Positions 1 to 5,888 of a DNA stretch of 6,688 bases are shown here, in pieces. The notes under the pieces were generated by a model. It was not told where the DNA came from, ran no database searches, and was given only the letters and a program-made list of their open reading frames with translations. How positions within the stretch are numbered: position 1 is the first letter of the stretch; each line of letters opens with the position of its first letter. Source of the DNA: Gammaproteobacteria bacterium (GTDB lineage Bacteria > Pseudomonadota > Gammaproteobacteria > Methylococcales > Methylomonadaceae); assembly GCA_024276805.1 (NCBI GenBank), contig JAJRWJ010000258.1, positions 1-6,688 of the forward strand, written 5' to 3'. A program made the position numbers and the translations under genes.

Positions 1-53
1 ACGACGGAACCGCCCCGGCTGGAGAATTGTTTGTGCGTCGAGAATTATGTCAT

Positions 54-536
54 TCAGAACGGAATATCGTCATCGAAATCATCACTGACCGGTGGCGGCG
101 GGGCTTCCGGTTCGGATGACTGTTGCCTGGGCGGCTGCTGCACGGACTGAGTGGGCTGGGCAGAATAACCGCCCTGCTGCCCGCCACTGAAATCGGCCGT
201 GCCGCCACTGCGGCTGCCCAGCATCTGCATCTGATCGGCGACGATTTCCGTGGTATAGCGGTCCTGGCCATCCTGGCCCTGCCATTTCTGGGTGCGGATG
301 CGGCCTTCGATATAGACCTGACTGCCCTTGCGCAGATATTCACCAGCCACTTCGGCAAGACGCGAAAAAAACACCACGCGATGCCATTCCGTTTCCTCGC
401 GCCGCTCGCCGCTCTGACGATCCTTCCAACGCCGCGTCGTTGCCAGACGAATAGTCGTCACGGCGCCCCCGCTGGGCATGTAACGCACCTCGGGGTCGGC
501 TCCCAGGTTGCCAATCAGCATGACTTTATTGAGCAT
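54..536 (-). CDS. ssb: Single-stranded DNA-binding protein SSB
   Basis: This is the cytoplasmic SSB that coats single-stranded DNA during replication, recombination and repair and recruits partner enzymes through its C-terminal tip. The 160-residue product opens with the family start MLNKVMLIGNLGADPEVRY. It has an OB fold over about residues 1-108, with tryptophans at 37, 51 and 85 matching the DNA-stacking Trp40, Trp54 and Trp88 of the E. coli protein. A low-complexity Gly/Gln/Pro/Ser linker covers about 109-150, and the conserved acidic tip DFDDDIPF ends the protein. It is slightly shorter than E. coli SSB (178 residues), and the difference is mostly in the linker. The ATG start is supported by a GGAGAG ribosome-binding site at 543-548, five bases upstream. 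It lies downstream of the MFS gene on the same strand but probably has its own promoter. The gene is complete and intact. Confidence 0.97.
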   Translation of the reverse strand: MLNKVMLIGNLGADPEVRYMPSGGAVTTIRLATTRRWKDRQSGERREETEWHRVVFFSRLAEVAGEYLRKGSQVYIEGRIRTQKWQGQDGQDRYTTEIVADQMQMLGSRSGGTADFSGGQQGGYSAQPTQSVQQPPRQQSSEPEAPPPPVSDDFDDDIPF

Positions 537-571
537 TTTTTACTCTCCAAAAAAATAATTGATCAGAATCC

Positions 572-598
572 ATAAACACCCGTCCAAGGGATGTTTAT
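572..598. repeat. Inverted repeat overlapping the ssb -10 region
   Basis: The arm ATAAACACCC (572-581) faces GGGATGTTTAT (588-598) across a 6-base spacer. All ten bases pair if one bulged A at 591 is allowed. Because it overlaps the proposed -10 hexamer, it could be an operator for a dimeric repressor. The alternative is a leader hairpin if transcription starts further upstream. The regulator is unknown. Confidence 0.4.
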
Positions 599-602
599 AG
601 CA
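594..602 (-). promoter_or_regulatory. Candidate extended -10 promoter of ssb
   Basis: Read on the minus strand, these bases are TGCTATAAA, an extended -10 (TGn followed by a 5/6 match to TATAAT) about 58 bases before the ssb start codon. No good -35 hexamer lies 16-18 bp upstream, which is tolerable for an extended -10 promoter. A second inverted repeat (572-598) overlaps the hexamer. No CTGT-N8-ACAG LexA box is visible here, unlike the E. coli ssb promoter. This is inferred from sequence only. Confidence 0.4.
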
Positions 603-633
603 ATAAAACAGCCAATGCGATGCGCTGTTTTAT
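603..633 (-). terminator. Probable intrinsic terminator of the MFS gene
   Basis: There is a perfect 10-bp inverted repeat, ATAAAACAGC (603-612) and GCTGTTTTAT (624-633), with an 11-base loop. It lies 30 bases past the transporter stop codon. The run of U needed for release is the TTTT inside the 3' arm, as in many compact or bidirectional terminators, but the GC core is short and no longer T tract follows. Termination may therefore be partial, with some read-through into ssb. Confidence 0.5.
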
Positions 634-663
634 ACGATGCCTTGCAGCGCAAATTTTACCAGA

Positions 664-2055
664 TCAGGCAGCAGCCCACTGGGATAATAGCTGCTGCAGC
701 GCCGTTTTTTTCAGGATCCGGTTGTCGACTTTCAAATAGGCGACCCGCTCCTCGCTGTGCGCCTTGACCTCCATGACACCGTCTATAGTCAGTAGCGCAT
801 CGACAAACTCATCGACGCGTTCGGCGGCAATACTTTCCATCGAGATCAACAGATTCGTCAGATTGCGCGGCGGGCGCATAAACAACGCGACAAGCAGCCA
901 CGACAGCGCCGCACCCGCGCAAAACAGGAACACTGCTGTGACGCCATAGCCACCATACAACCCGCCCCCCACCGCGCCGCCGAGAAAGGCCCCCAGAAAC
1001 TGGCAGCTGGAGTAGACGCCCATCGCGGTACCGCGCAGATCGGATGGCGCGGTTTTGGAAACCAGAGACGGCAGGGTCGCTTCCAGCAGGTTGAAACCAC
1101 AGAAGAACAACCCCAGACAGACACTGATGCCGATCACACTGCCATGGAAACGGATGAACCCGAAATCGGCCAGCACCAGCGTCACAATGGCGCCGAGAAA
1201 AACCGCCTTCATTTTCTGTTTCTTTTCCGCCAGTATGATGAAAGGCACGATCATCAGCATCGCCACCAGCATGACCGGCAGATACACTTGCCAGTGTCTG
1301 TCAGGCAGCAGTCCCGCATCCCGCAATAGCAGGGGTATGATGACGAAGCTGGCGGTCAGGATGAGATGCAGCACCAGAATGCCGAAGTCCAGGCGCAGCA
1401 GATCGACATTTTTCAGGACATCGCCGAATTGCGCCGGTACCGCCTCGGCATCCCGATGCAATTTGGATTTTTCAGGTGTCGGCACCAGCAACAGCAGCAC
1501 GACAATCGCCAGCAGCGCCAGCACTGCGGTCAGCCAGAAAATTCCCTGCACGCCGGCAAATCCCGCCACCACCGGACCCAGCGTGATCGCTATGGCGAAG
1601 GATGCACCGATGCTGACGCCGATCAGCGCCATCGCCTTGGTGCGATGCACCTCCTGGGTCAGATCGGCGACCAGCGCCATGATCGCCGCGGCGATGGCGC
1701 CGCTGCCCTGCAACGCCCTGCCCAGCAATACGCCATAGATAGTCGTGGCAAGCGCCGCGACGATGCTGCCGGCGGCAAACAGCAGCAGGCCGCAGACGAT
1801 GATTTTTTTCCGGCCAAAACGGTCCGACAGCAAGCCAAATGGGATTTGCAGGATCGCCTGGCTCAGGCCATAGACACTGATGGCCAGACCGATCAACAGC
1901 GGCGTCGAGCCCTGCAACTGTTCGGCAAACAAAGACAATACCGGCAGGATCATGAACAAACCCAGCATGCGCAGCGCATAGATGCCGGCCAGCGAAAACG
2001 TGGCCCGCCTTTCCATGCCGGTCATGGGACTGGTAATATCTTGCACCTGTGTCAA
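664..2055 (-). CDS. MFS transporter with C-terminal soluble domain, between ssb and uvrA
   Basis: This is an inner-membrane major facilitator superfamily transporter of 463 residues, probably a proton-driven exporter; the substrate cannot be read from the sequence. About twelve hydrophobic helices span residues 20-393. The loop between helices 2 and 3 carries the family motif A, GLLSDRFGRKK (about 74-84). Past the last helix is a soluble tail (394-463), including DALLTIDGVMEVKAHSEERV and YLKVDN. This looks like a small beta-alpha-beta fold similar to heavy-metal-associated domains but has no CXXC. The start was chosen as TTG at 2053-2055 because AAGGAGA lies at 2063-2069 with ideal spacing. 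The upstream TTG at 2083-2085 and the internal ATGs at 2025 and 2016 have no such site. Transporters in this ssb/uvrA position occur in pseudomonads, as I recall. It is divergent from uvrA and is intact. Confidence 0.9.
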   Translation of the reverse strand: MTQVQDITSPMTGMERRATFSLAGIYALRMLGLFMILPVLSLFAEQLQGSTPLLIGLAISVYGLSQAILQIPFGLLSDRFGRKKIIVCGLLLFAAGSIVAALATTIYGVLLGRALQGSGAIAAAIMALVADLTQEVHRTKAMALIGVSIGASFAIAITLGPVVAGFAGVQGIFWLTAVLALLAIVVLLLLVPTPEKSKLHRDAEAVPAQFGDVLKNVDLLRLDFGILVLHLILTASFVIIPLLLRDAGLLPDRHWQVYLPVMLVAMLMIVPFIILAEKKQKMKAVFLGAIVTLVLADFGFIRFHGSVIGISVCLGLFFCGFNLLEATLPSLVSKTAPSDLRGTAMGVYSSCQFLGAFLGGAVGGGLYGGYGVTAVFLFCAGAALSWLLVALFMRPPRNLTNLLISMESIAAERVDEFVDALLTIDGVMEVKAHSEERVAYLKVDNRILKKTALQQLLSQWAAA

Positions 2056-2131
2056 ACTGAAATCTCCTTTGCGTAAACGCGACAAAAAGTCGTATATTAT
2101 CAGGTTATTTGGCCTGCCGGAATTCCGACTG
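2056..2131. promoter_or_regulatory. Divergent promoter region between the MFS gene and uvrA
   Basis: This 76-bp spacer must drive both genes. For uvrA (plus), TTGCGT at 2069-2074 and TATATT at 2093-2098 form a candidate -35/-10 pair with an 18-bp spacer. For the transporter (minus), GATAAT on the complement of 2096-2101 is a 5/6 match to the -10 consensus, so the two -10 elements overlap. Two small palindromes lie next to them: GCGT-AA-ACGC (2071-2080) and CGAC-AAAAA-GTCG (2080-2092). The transporter's ribosome-binding site (2063-2069) touches the proposed uvrA -35. No LexA-type box is present. Promoter assignments are inferred from consensus matches. Confidence 0.45.
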
Positions 2132-4951
2132 ATGGATATGATACATATTAGAGGTGCGCGTACTCATAATCTGCAAAATATCGACCTGGACCTGCCCAGG
2201 GATTCGCTGATCGTGATTACCGGACTGTCCGGATCAGGCAAATCCTCGCTGGCTTTCGATACCATCTATGCAGAAGGACAGCGCCGCTATGTCGAATCGC
2301 TTTCCGCCTATGCACGACAGTTTCTGTCGCTGATGGAAAAACCCGATGTCGACCATATCGAAGGCCTGTCGCCGGCCATTGCCATCGAACAAAAATCCAC
2401 CTCACACAATCCCCGCTCCACGGTCGGCACGATTACCGAAATCTATGATTATCTGCGCCTGCTGTATGCCCGCGCCGGCATTCCCCGTTGTCCAAAACAT
2501 CAGGTTTCCCTGGAGGCGCAAACCGTCAGTCAGATGGTCGATCAGATTCTCGCCCAGCAGCCTGGCGAGCGCTGGATGCTGCTGGCGCCGGTGATCAATG
2601 ACCGCAAGGGGGAACATCTGCAGCTGCTGGAAGATCTTCGCGCCCAGGGCTTTATCCGCGCCCGCATCGACGGCACGGTCTGCGATCTGGACGAGGCGCC
2701 AATCCTGGATGCGAAAAAAAAACATCGCATCGAAGTCATCGTCGACCGCTTCAAGATCCGCGACGATTTGACTCTGCGCCTGGCGGAATCCTTTGAAACC
2801 GCGCTGCGCATCGCCGACGGCATCGCCATTGCCGCATCGATGGACGATCCCGGCAGGGAATTGCTGTTTTCGGAAAGATACGCCTGTCCACATTGCGGCT
2901 ACAGCCTGACCGAACTGGAACCGCGTATCTTTTCCTTCAACAATCCCAAGGGCGCCTGCCCCAGTTGCGATGGCCTGGGCATGCAGCAGCATTTCGACCC
3001 GGAGCTGGTGGTGCACAATCCCGACATCAGTCTGGCGGGCGGAGCAATCCGCGGCTGGGACCGGCGCAATGGCTATTTCTATCAGATCATCTGCTCCCTG
3101 GCCGAGCATTATCATTTTGATCCTGCAGTCCCCTACGCGCAATTGCCCGCCGACATTCAGGACCTCATTCTGTACGGCAGCAAGGGCAAGGCGATCGATT
3201 TCAGATACATCACCGGCACCGGCAAAAGCAAAAAGAAACGTCACAGCTTCGAAGGGGTGATCGCCAACATGCAGCGCCGTTACCGGGAAACCGATTCCGT
3301 CATGGTCCGGGAGGAACTGGCAAAATATCTGTCCGACCGGGTTTGCCCCGATTGCCAGGGCGCCCGGTTGAATCTGGCGGCGCGCAATGTGTTCATCGAG
3401 GACATGCCGCTGCATCGCTTGACCGCCCTGTCGATACACAAATCCCTGGCTTTTTTCGAAGCCCTGTCGCTGCCCGGGAAACGCGGCCAGATTGCCGCAA
3501 AAATCGTCAAGGAAATCAGCGAGAGACTGGAGTTTCTGGTCAATGTCGGACTGGACTATCTGACCCTGGATCGCAGCGCCGACAGCCTCTCCGGCGGTGA
3601 AGCCCAGCGCATCCGGCTGGCCAGTCAGATTGGCGCCGGTCTGGTGGGCGTCATGTATGTGCTCGATGAACCGTCCATCGGCCTGCATCAGCGTGACAAT
3701 CAGCGACTGCTGAACACCTTGATGCATCTGCGCGACCTGGGCAATACCGTGATCGTCGTGGAACACGACGAGGACGCCATTCGCAGCGCACAGCATATCG
3801 TCGATATAGGTCCCGGCGCCGGCGTGCATGGCGGCAGAATCATCGCCCAGGGCAGTGTGCATGATATCCTGAACTGTCCGGACTCCCTGACCGGTCAGTA
3901 CCTGTCCGGCAGGCAGGCCATCGAGCTGCCGGAAAACCTGACGCCGCCGGATCAATCCCGGCTGATCACGATTCGCAAGGCCCGCGGCAACAATCTGAAA
4001 AACCAGACTATTTCCTTTCCGGTAGGCTTGCTGACCTGTGTCACCGGCGTGTCGGGCTCGGGGAAATCGACGCTGATCAACGACACCCTGTATCGCCATG
4101 CAGCCCGGGTCATCAACCGCGCCAATGATCTGCCGGCGCTGTGCGACGGCATCGACGGCCTGGAGCATTTCGACAAGGTCGTGGATATCGATCAAAGCCC
4201 CATTGGCCGGACGCCCCGCTCCAATCCCGCCACCTATACCGGCCTGTTCACGCCTATCCGGGAATTGTTCGCGGCCACCCCCGAAGCCCGCTCCCGCGGC
4301 TATACCCCCGGCCGCTTCAGCTTCAATGTCAAAGGCGGACGCTGCGAGGCCTGCAGGGGCGATGGCGTGATCAAGGTGGAAATGCATTTCCTGCCGGACG
4401 TATTCGTGCACTGCGACGCCTGCGGAGGGAAACGCTACAACCGCGAGACCCTGGAAATCCGCTATAAAGGCAAAACCATCGATGCCATACTCAACATGAC
4501 GGTCGAAGATGCCGGGGAATTCTTCTCCGCTGTGCCGGTGATCGCGAGAAGACTGCAAACCCTGACAGCAGTGGGACTCAGCTATATCACGCTGGGACAG
4601 AATGCCGTGACACTGTCCGGCGGTGAGGCGCAACGCGTCAAGCTGGCCAGGGAATTAGCCAAACGCGATACCGGGAAGACCCTGTACATTCTGGATGAAC
4701 CGACCACCGGCCTGCATTTTCATGACATCAGGCAGTTGCTGACGGTATTGCACACCCTCCGCGATCACGGCAATACCGTGATCGTCATCGAACATAATCT
4801 GGATGTCATCAAGACTTCCGACTGGATTGTCGATCTGGGTCCGGAGGGCGGCGAAGGTGGGGGTACCCTGGTTGCGCAAGGTACACCCCGGGAAGTTTCA
4901 GAAAATCAGCAGTCCCACACCGGGAAGTATCTACAGAGATTCTTCAACTGA
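2132..4951 (+). CDS. uvrA: UvrABC excinuclease subunit A (damage-sensing ATPase)
   Basis: UvrA is the DNA damage sensor of nucleotide excision repair. As a dimer it scans DNA, loads UvrB and then leaves. The 939-residue product matches the length of E. coli UvrA (940) and contains two ABC ATPase modules. The first has Walker A GLSGSGKSS (31-39), signature LSGGEAQ (486-492) and Walker B ending in D512-E513. The second has GVSGSGKST (639-647), LSGGEAQ (828-834) and D855-E856. Zinc-binding cysteine pairs are at 252/255 with 276/279 and at 738/741 with 761/764. The UvrB-binding region lies at about 120-250. The start was chosen as ATG 2132 because MDMIHIRGARTHNL is the family N-terminus, although the frame stays open back to 1982. 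The ribosome-binding site is poor (GGAA at most). All key residues are present and the gene is intact. Confidence 0.98.
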   Translation: MDMIHIRGARTHNLQNIDLDLPRDSLIVITGLSGSGKSSLAFDTIYAEGQRRYVESLSAYARQFLSLMEKPDVDHIEGLSPAIAIEQKSTSHNPRSTVGTITEIYDYLRLLYARAGIPRCPKHQVSLEAQTVSQMVDQILAQQPGERWMLLAPVINDRKGEHLQLLEDLRAQGFIRARIDGTVCDLDEAPILDAKKKHRIEVIVDRFKIRDDLTLRLAESFETALRIADGIAIAASMDDPGRELLFSERYACPHCGYSLTELEPRIFSFNNPKGACPSCDGLGMQQHFDPELVVHNPDISLAGGAIRGWDRRNGYFYQIICSLAEHYHFDPAVPYAQLPADIQDLILYGSKGKAIDFRYITGTGKSKKKRHSFEGVIANMQRRYRETDSVMVREELAKYLSDRVCPDCQGARLNLAARNVFIEDMPLHRLTALSIHKSLAFFEALSLPGKRGQIAAKIVKEISERLEFLVNVGLDYLTLDRSADSLSGGEAQRIRLASQIGAGLVGVMYVLDEPSIGLHQRDNQRLLNTLMHLRDLGNTVIVVEHDEDAIRSAQHIVDIGPGAGVHGGRIIAQGSVHDILNCPDSLTGQYLSGRQAIELPENLTPPDQSRLITIRKARGNNLKNQTISFPVGLLTCVTGVSGSGKSTLINDTLYRHAARVINRANDLPALCDGIDGLEHFDKVVDIDQSPIGRTPRSNPATYTGLFTPIRELFAATPEARSRGYTPGRFSFNVKGGRCEACRGDGVIKVEMHFLPDVFVHCDACGGKRYNRETLEIRYKGKTIDAILNMTVEDAGEFFSAVPVIARRLQTLTAVGLSYITLGQNAVTLSGGEAQRVKLARELAKRDTGKTLYILDEPTTGLHFHDIRQLLTVLHTLRDHGNTVIVIEHNLDVIKTSDWIVDLGPEGGEGGGTLVAQGTPREVSENQQSHTGKYLQRFFN

Positions 4952-4962
4952 TCCGGCTGATT

Positions 4963-5298
4963 TCAGGCTTGTTCGCCCTTGACGGCATCAGCCAGTCTAT
5001 TGAATTCATCGACGCGGGACTTGCCGGTATTGACCAGGTCCATGCCAATATCGAGCAGCATCCTGACCAGATCCGGCGTTCTGTAGACAATCAATCCCAG
5101 ATAAGCCACTGCCGGCACCGCTATGACCGCTGCAATAACGCCATTGAACCCGACAGCGGTCAACAGTTTGATCAATAATGACAAGGCATCCAGGGGGATC
5201 AGCAGCAGCGCGCCGAAATAGGCCAGCACCATGAAGGTGAAGAAAACAAAAACCACAAACTGCAGAAGTCTTACCAAAGCGACGTTGACTTTTTTCAT
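4963..5298 (-). CDS. Small hydrophobic membrane protein, unrecognised family
   Basis: I do not recognise the family. From the ATG at 5296-5298 the product is 111 residues and begins MKKVNVALVRLLQF. One long hydrophobic stretch covers about 9-36 and a second about 41-72, so two or three membrane helices are likely. A charged tail follows (73-111), including NTGKSRVDEFNRLADAVKGE, which is probably helical and cytoplasmic. The start is uncertain. The frame stays open upstream to a GTG at 5610, and an ATG at 5452-5454, preceded by AGG eight bases away, would give 163 residues with a hydrophilic N-terminal extension. The ATG at 5298 has only a distant AGGA. The short form is preferred because a positively charged start leading into a membrane helix is typical. 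The gene converges on uvrA with an 11-bp gap and no clear terminator between them. Confidence 0.62.
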   Translation of the reverse strand: MKKVNVALVRLLQFVVFVFFTFMVLAYFGALLLIPLDALSLLIKLLTAVGFNGVIAAVIAVPAVAYLGLIVYRTPDLVRMLLDIGMDLVNTGKSRVDEFNRLADAVKGEQA

Positions 5299-5563
5299 TT
5301 TATTGTAAAATTTCCTAAATTGTTGTCTGAACGAGAGCTGTCCCGGCCAGTGTCCCACATACTTGAATTTCACCAGTTCACTGCCTTGCAGCGACTGTTG
5401 ATGCAAGTTTGACCGAGCTGCCGGAAGAGATGCGCTGTGGACTGCAACGGCCATGTTCTTGACCTGCCGAAGCGTGCTTGCAATGTCTGGCTGCGCGGCA
5501 TAAAACCTGATTTTGAAAAGGCCGGTATTATACCTGAAAGAACGTAAAAAAACCTGCAATAAA
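5299..5563 (-). other. Upstream region of the small membrane protein gene
   Basis: This stretch either is a long untranslated leader or encodes an N-terminal extension of the downstream gene. It stays open in that frame throughout. Codons from about 5454 to 5299 look partly gene-like, including a run encoding ELVKFKYVGHWPGQLSF. Between 5454 and 5563 it looks non-coding: it holds a TATAAT (minus strand, 5527-5532) and a seven-A run (5546-5552). A TACAAT lies only a few bases before the 5298 start and is too close to act as a normal promoter for it. Confidence 0.35.
5527..5532 (-). promoter_or_regulatory. Perfect -10 hexamer, candidate promoter of the small membrane protein gene
   Basis: The complement reads TATAAT exactly, in the sequence TCAGGTATAATACC. 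No good -35 lies at 16-18 bp: TTGCAG is present but 21 bp away. A start near 5520 would give a leader of about 65 bases to the ATG at 5454 or about 220 bases to the ATG at 5298. The inserted element ending at 5574 lies about 40 bp upstream and leaves this hexamer intact. Confidence 0.35.
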
Positions 5564-5573
5564 TCACCCGCGG
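5564..5573. repeat. Left 10-bp direct repeat (target site duplication)
   Basis: TCACCCGCGG, identical to 5836-5845, directly abuts the left inverted repeat of the element at 5574-5835. Identical direct repeats at both outer edges of terminal inverted repeats are the footprint of transposition, and 10 bp fits the ISAs1 family range. Confidence 0.75.
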
Positions 5574-5622
5574 CACGGCGAGCGCATATAAATCGCTGTA
5601 AAAATAGCACCTTAGCCTACCA

Positions 5623-5733
5623 CCCGGATTCCGCAAGCTGCATCCTGGCTACGTTCGATTCAGGATTTTCCGCTTTGTTCATGCCGATGAACGCTGATTC
5701 CCGTTGCCCGGATGCAGCCTCAGCGGAATCCGG
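5623..5733. repeat. Nested inverted pair of CCCGGATTCCGC-type repeats
   Basis: The left copy (5623-5653) begins CCCGGATTCCGC and ends GCTGCATCCTGGCTACG. The right copy, read on the complement of 5702-5733, begins CCCGGATTCCGC and ends GCTGCATCCGGGCAACG. The two face each other across 48 bases that contain a perfect 6-bp hairpin with a GCCG loop (GTTCAT 5677-5682, ATGAAC 5687-5692). Each copy is also partly palindromic within itself. The pattern resembles widespread REP-like intergenic repeats of gammaproteobacteria. It may be part of the larger element or a second repeat inserted into it. Confidence 0.6.
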
Positions 5734-5767
5734 GAAAAGCCGCCTCGACCCGGCTGCACTAATCACC

Positions 5768-5796
5768 TATGGTAATTCTCCTGATGGATTACCATA
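5768..5796. repeat. Perfect 9-bp inverted repeat inside the element
   Basis: TATGGTAAT (5768-5776) pairs exactly with ATTACCATA (5788-5796) across 11 bases. On the plus strand it is followed within a few bases by a T-rich stretch (5800-5810), so it could weakly terminate plus-strand transcription. However, no plus-strand gene precedes it closely. It more likely belongs to the folded structure of the mobile element. Confidence 0.4.
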
Positions 5797-5835
5797 TCCT
5801 TTTGGTTTTTCATGATTTTATATGCGCTCGCCCTG

Positions 5836-5845
5836 TCACCCGCGG
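5836..5845. repeat. Right 10-bp direct repeat (target site duplication)
   Basis: TCACCCGCGG directly follows the right inverted repeat and is identical to 5564-5573. Removing the element and one copy would rejoin a continuous sequence downstream of the rhomboid gene. Confidence 0.75.
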
Positions 5846-5863
5846 CATGTCTGAAGCCCCCCA

Positions 5864-5888
5864 CTGCCAGCTGTGGAGCTGCCGGCAG
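5864..5888 (-). terminator. Hairpin directly after the rhomboid stop codon
   Basis: CTGCC-AGCT (5864-5872) pairs with AGCT (5877-5880) and GGCAG (5884-5888) around a 4-base loop, with a 3-base bulge (5881-5883). The stem begins at the base after the stop codon. On the minus strand it is followed by TGGGGGG rather than a T run, so it is not a standard intrinsic terminator. It may instead stabilise the 3' end of the transcript. Confidence 0.3.

Larger units (their letters stand above)
5574..5835. mobile_element. 262-bp MITE-like element, probably ISAs1-type ends
   Basis: The left end CACGGCGAGCGCATATAAA (5574-5592) and the complement of the right end, CAGGGCGAGCGCATATAAA (5817-5835), match at 18 of 19 positions. 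The flanking 10-bp sequence is duplicated exactly at both edges. No transposase fits in 262 bp and no convincing reading frame exists inside, so the element is non-autonomous and would need a transposase supplied in trans. Family assignment is inference: CAGGG termini and 8-10-bp duplications are, as I recall, typical of ISAs1-family insertion sequences. The left end has C instead of G at the third base. The element carries an inner inverted pair (5623-5733) and a separate hairpin (5768-5796). It lies between the rhomboid gene and the small membrane protein gene and disrupts neither. Confidence 0.7.

Noticed and set aside
1..53. A possible gene or terminator downstream of ssb
   Set aside because: Only 53 bases are available, with no hairpin plus T run and no convincing reading frame.
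123..575. A 150-codon plus-strand frame opposite ssb
   Set aside because: ssb is unmistakable on the other strand, and this frame is a shadow.
609..628. A possible LexA box in ACAG...CTGT near ssb
   Set aside because: The half-sites are in the wrong order (ACAG then CTGT) with the wrong spacing; they are the arms of the terminator-like hairpin.
1366..2076. A 236-codon plus-strand frame opposite the MFS gene
   Set aside because: The product is a Gln/His/Arg-rich low-complexity string, as expected from reading hydrophobic codons in reverse; the transporter accounts for the sequence.
1982..2131. A 50-codon N-terminal extension of UvrA
   Set aside because: The extension overlaps the divergent transporter and promoter region, while the family N-terminus begins exactly at 2132 and gives the normal length.
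2402..4633. A 743-codon open frame antisense to uvrA
   Set aside because: uvrA is fully conserved across this stretch, and long open complements are common opposite GC-rich biased codons. The translation shows no recognisable domain.
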